Shown here in pieces: positions 63,117 to 64,000 of a DNA stretch of 64,000 nt. This DNA comes from Paucibacter sp. DJ2R-2 (GTDB lineage: Bacteria > Pseudomonadota > Gammaproteobacteria > Burkholderiales > Burkholderiaceae_C), in assembly GCF_025717675.1 (NCBI RefSeq), contig NZ_JAJIRT010000006.1, positions 62,001 through 126,000 of the forward strand. Direction: 5' to 3'. Position 1 is the first letter of the stretch; each line of letters begins with the position of its first letter. The notes under the pieces were generated by a model. That model did no database searches. It saw nothing but the letters and a program-made list of their open reading frames with translations, and was not told the origin of the DNA. A program made the translations under genes and the position numbers.

Positions 63117-64000
63117 ATGTCCGCTGCTGACACCTCCGCCCCCCTGCTCAAGACCCCGCTGCACGCTCTGCACATCGAACTTGGCGCCAAGATGGTGCCC
63201 TTCGGCGGCTACGACATGCCGGTCCAGTACCCGGCCGGCGTGATGGCCGAGCACAAGCACACACGCGCTGCCGCCGGCCTGTTCGATGTCTCCCATATGG
63301 GCCAGGTCCGCCTGATCGGTGACGGCGCTGCCGCTGCGTTGGAAACCATCGTGCCGGTCGACGTCATCGACCTCGGCCTGTTCAAGCAGCGCTATGCCCT
63401 GTTCACCAATGAACAAGGCGGCATCCTGGACGACCTGATGATCGCCCGCCGCCCGGACGATCTCTTTGTGGTGGTGAACGCCGGCTGCAAGGTGCAGGAC
63501 ATCGCCCACATGCAAGCCAAGATCGGCGACAAGTGCCAGGTCTTGCCTCTGCCCGAACAAGCCCTGCTGGCCCTGCAAGGCCCGCAGGCCGTGACCGCTC
63601 TGTCGCGCCTGAACGCTGACGTGGCCAAGCTGACCTTCATGACCGGCGGCTTCTTCAATCTGGACGGCATCGACACCTTCCTGACCCGCTCGGGCTATAC
63701 CGGCGAAGACGGCTTCGAAATCTCGGTCCATCAAGACCAAGCGGTCGAATTGGCCCGCAAGCTGCTGGCCCAACCGGAAGTCAAGCCCATCGGTCTGGGC
63801 GCGCGCGATTCGCTGCGCCTGGAAGCGGGCCTCTGCCTCTACGGCCATGACATCGACACCAGCACCACCCCGGTCGAAGCCTCGCTGACCTGGGCCATCC
63901 AGAAGGTGCGTCGCGCCGGTGGCGCCCGCGCCGGCGGCTACCCCGGCGCAGCGGTGGTGGACGAACAGCTCGCCAACGGCGCCGCCCGCAAGCGCGTCGG
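63117..64000 (+). CDS. gcvT: Glycine cleavage system T protein (3' end cut by the window)
   Basis: The first 294 residues of the aminomethyltransferase of the glycine cleavage system, transferring the methylene to tetrahydrofolate. LHIELGAKMVPFGGYDMPVQYPAGVMAEHKHTR, AGLFDVSHMGQVRLIG, LFTNEQGGILDDLMI, VVNAGCKVQDI and RSGYTGEDGFEISV are diagnostic. The reading frame runs off the end of the window. It is controlled by the preceding glycine riboswitch; gcvH and gcvP probably follow outside. Confidence 0.97.
   Translation, partial: MSAADTSAPLLKTPLHALHIELGAKMVPFGGYDMPVQYPAGVMAEHKHTRAAAGLFDVSHMGQVRLIGDGAAAALETIVPVDVIDLGLFKQRYALFTNEQGGILDDLMIARRPDDLFVVVNAGCKVQDIAHMQAKIGDKCQVLPLPEQALLALQGPQAVTALSRLNADVAKLTFMTGGFFNLDGIDTFLTRSGYTGEDGFEISVHQDQAVELARKLLAQPEVKPIGLGARDSLRLEAGLCLYGHDIDTSTTPVEASLTWAIQKVRRAGGARAGGYPGAAVVDEQLANGAARKRV

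Overview
The window is GC-rich, densely packed Gram-negative DNA. Gene content and protein style (TonB-dependent receptors, Leloir genes, a glycine riboswitch before gcvT, a RES-Xre pair) suggest a free-living betaproteobacterium of the Burkholderiales, near the Roseateles/Mitsuaria/Pelomonas/Leptothrix group. That placement is inference from style and was not searched. I see no rRNA, tRNA, CRISPR array, insertion sequence or phage gene.

Region 1 (1-21.5 kb) is a beta-1,4-galactan/galacto-oligosaccharide utilisation locus. It holds a GH53 endo-galactanase (cut by the window edge), a TonB-dependent receptor, a minus-strand operon (GH35 beta-galactosidase, MalK/E/F/G-like importer, galM) and a divergent plus-strand operon (GH42 beta-galactosidase, galE, galT, galK, a LacI-family regulator). 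A second galM coupled to a DUF3422 gene follows. The divergent promoter region carries two near-identical palindromes (TTAATCGTTTAA and TTAATCGCTTAA), likely operators of the LacI-type regulator. The logic reads as: cut galactan outside, import oligomers, split them in the cytosol, and feed galactose to the Leloir pathway.

Region 2 (21.5-43 kb, all minus strand) is a second polysaccharide locus, probably for beta-glucan with beta-1,3/1,6 linkages. In transcription order it has a TonB-dependent receptor, a GH5 lipoprotein with Fn3 and CBM6 modules, GH3, GH1, a complete sugar ABC importer, a flavin-dependent halogenase, a secreted endonuclease/exonuclease/phosphatase-fold protein, GH30, a sialate-O-acetylesterase-like esterase and GH20. 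Many stops and starts overlap (ATGA). The halogenase inside this run is the most unusual element.

Region 3 (43-47.5 kb) has an OmpR-type response regulator, a TctE-like sensor kinase and an orphan sugar-binding protein that is a paralogue of the one in Region 2. TTAA direct repeats with 11-bp period lie before both the regulator and the orphan binding protein. Two small envelope proteins follow on the minus strand.

Region 4 (47.7-55.2 kb) is mixed: a very large exported beta-propeller/amidohydrolase, a nested inverted repeat, a RES-Xre toxin-antitoxin pair with a clear promoter/operator, and an ABC-2 exporter.

Region 5 (55.3-62.6 kb) holds two convergent gene groups for a nucleotide sugar and its transfer: SDR, hexapeptide acyltransferase and GT2 on plus; RfbF, RfbC-like, C-methyltransferase, DegT aminotransferase and PglD-like acyltransferase on minus. 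No 4,6-dehydratase is present. Region 6 (62.7-64 kb) is a tandem glycine riboswitch followed by gcvT, cut by the window end.
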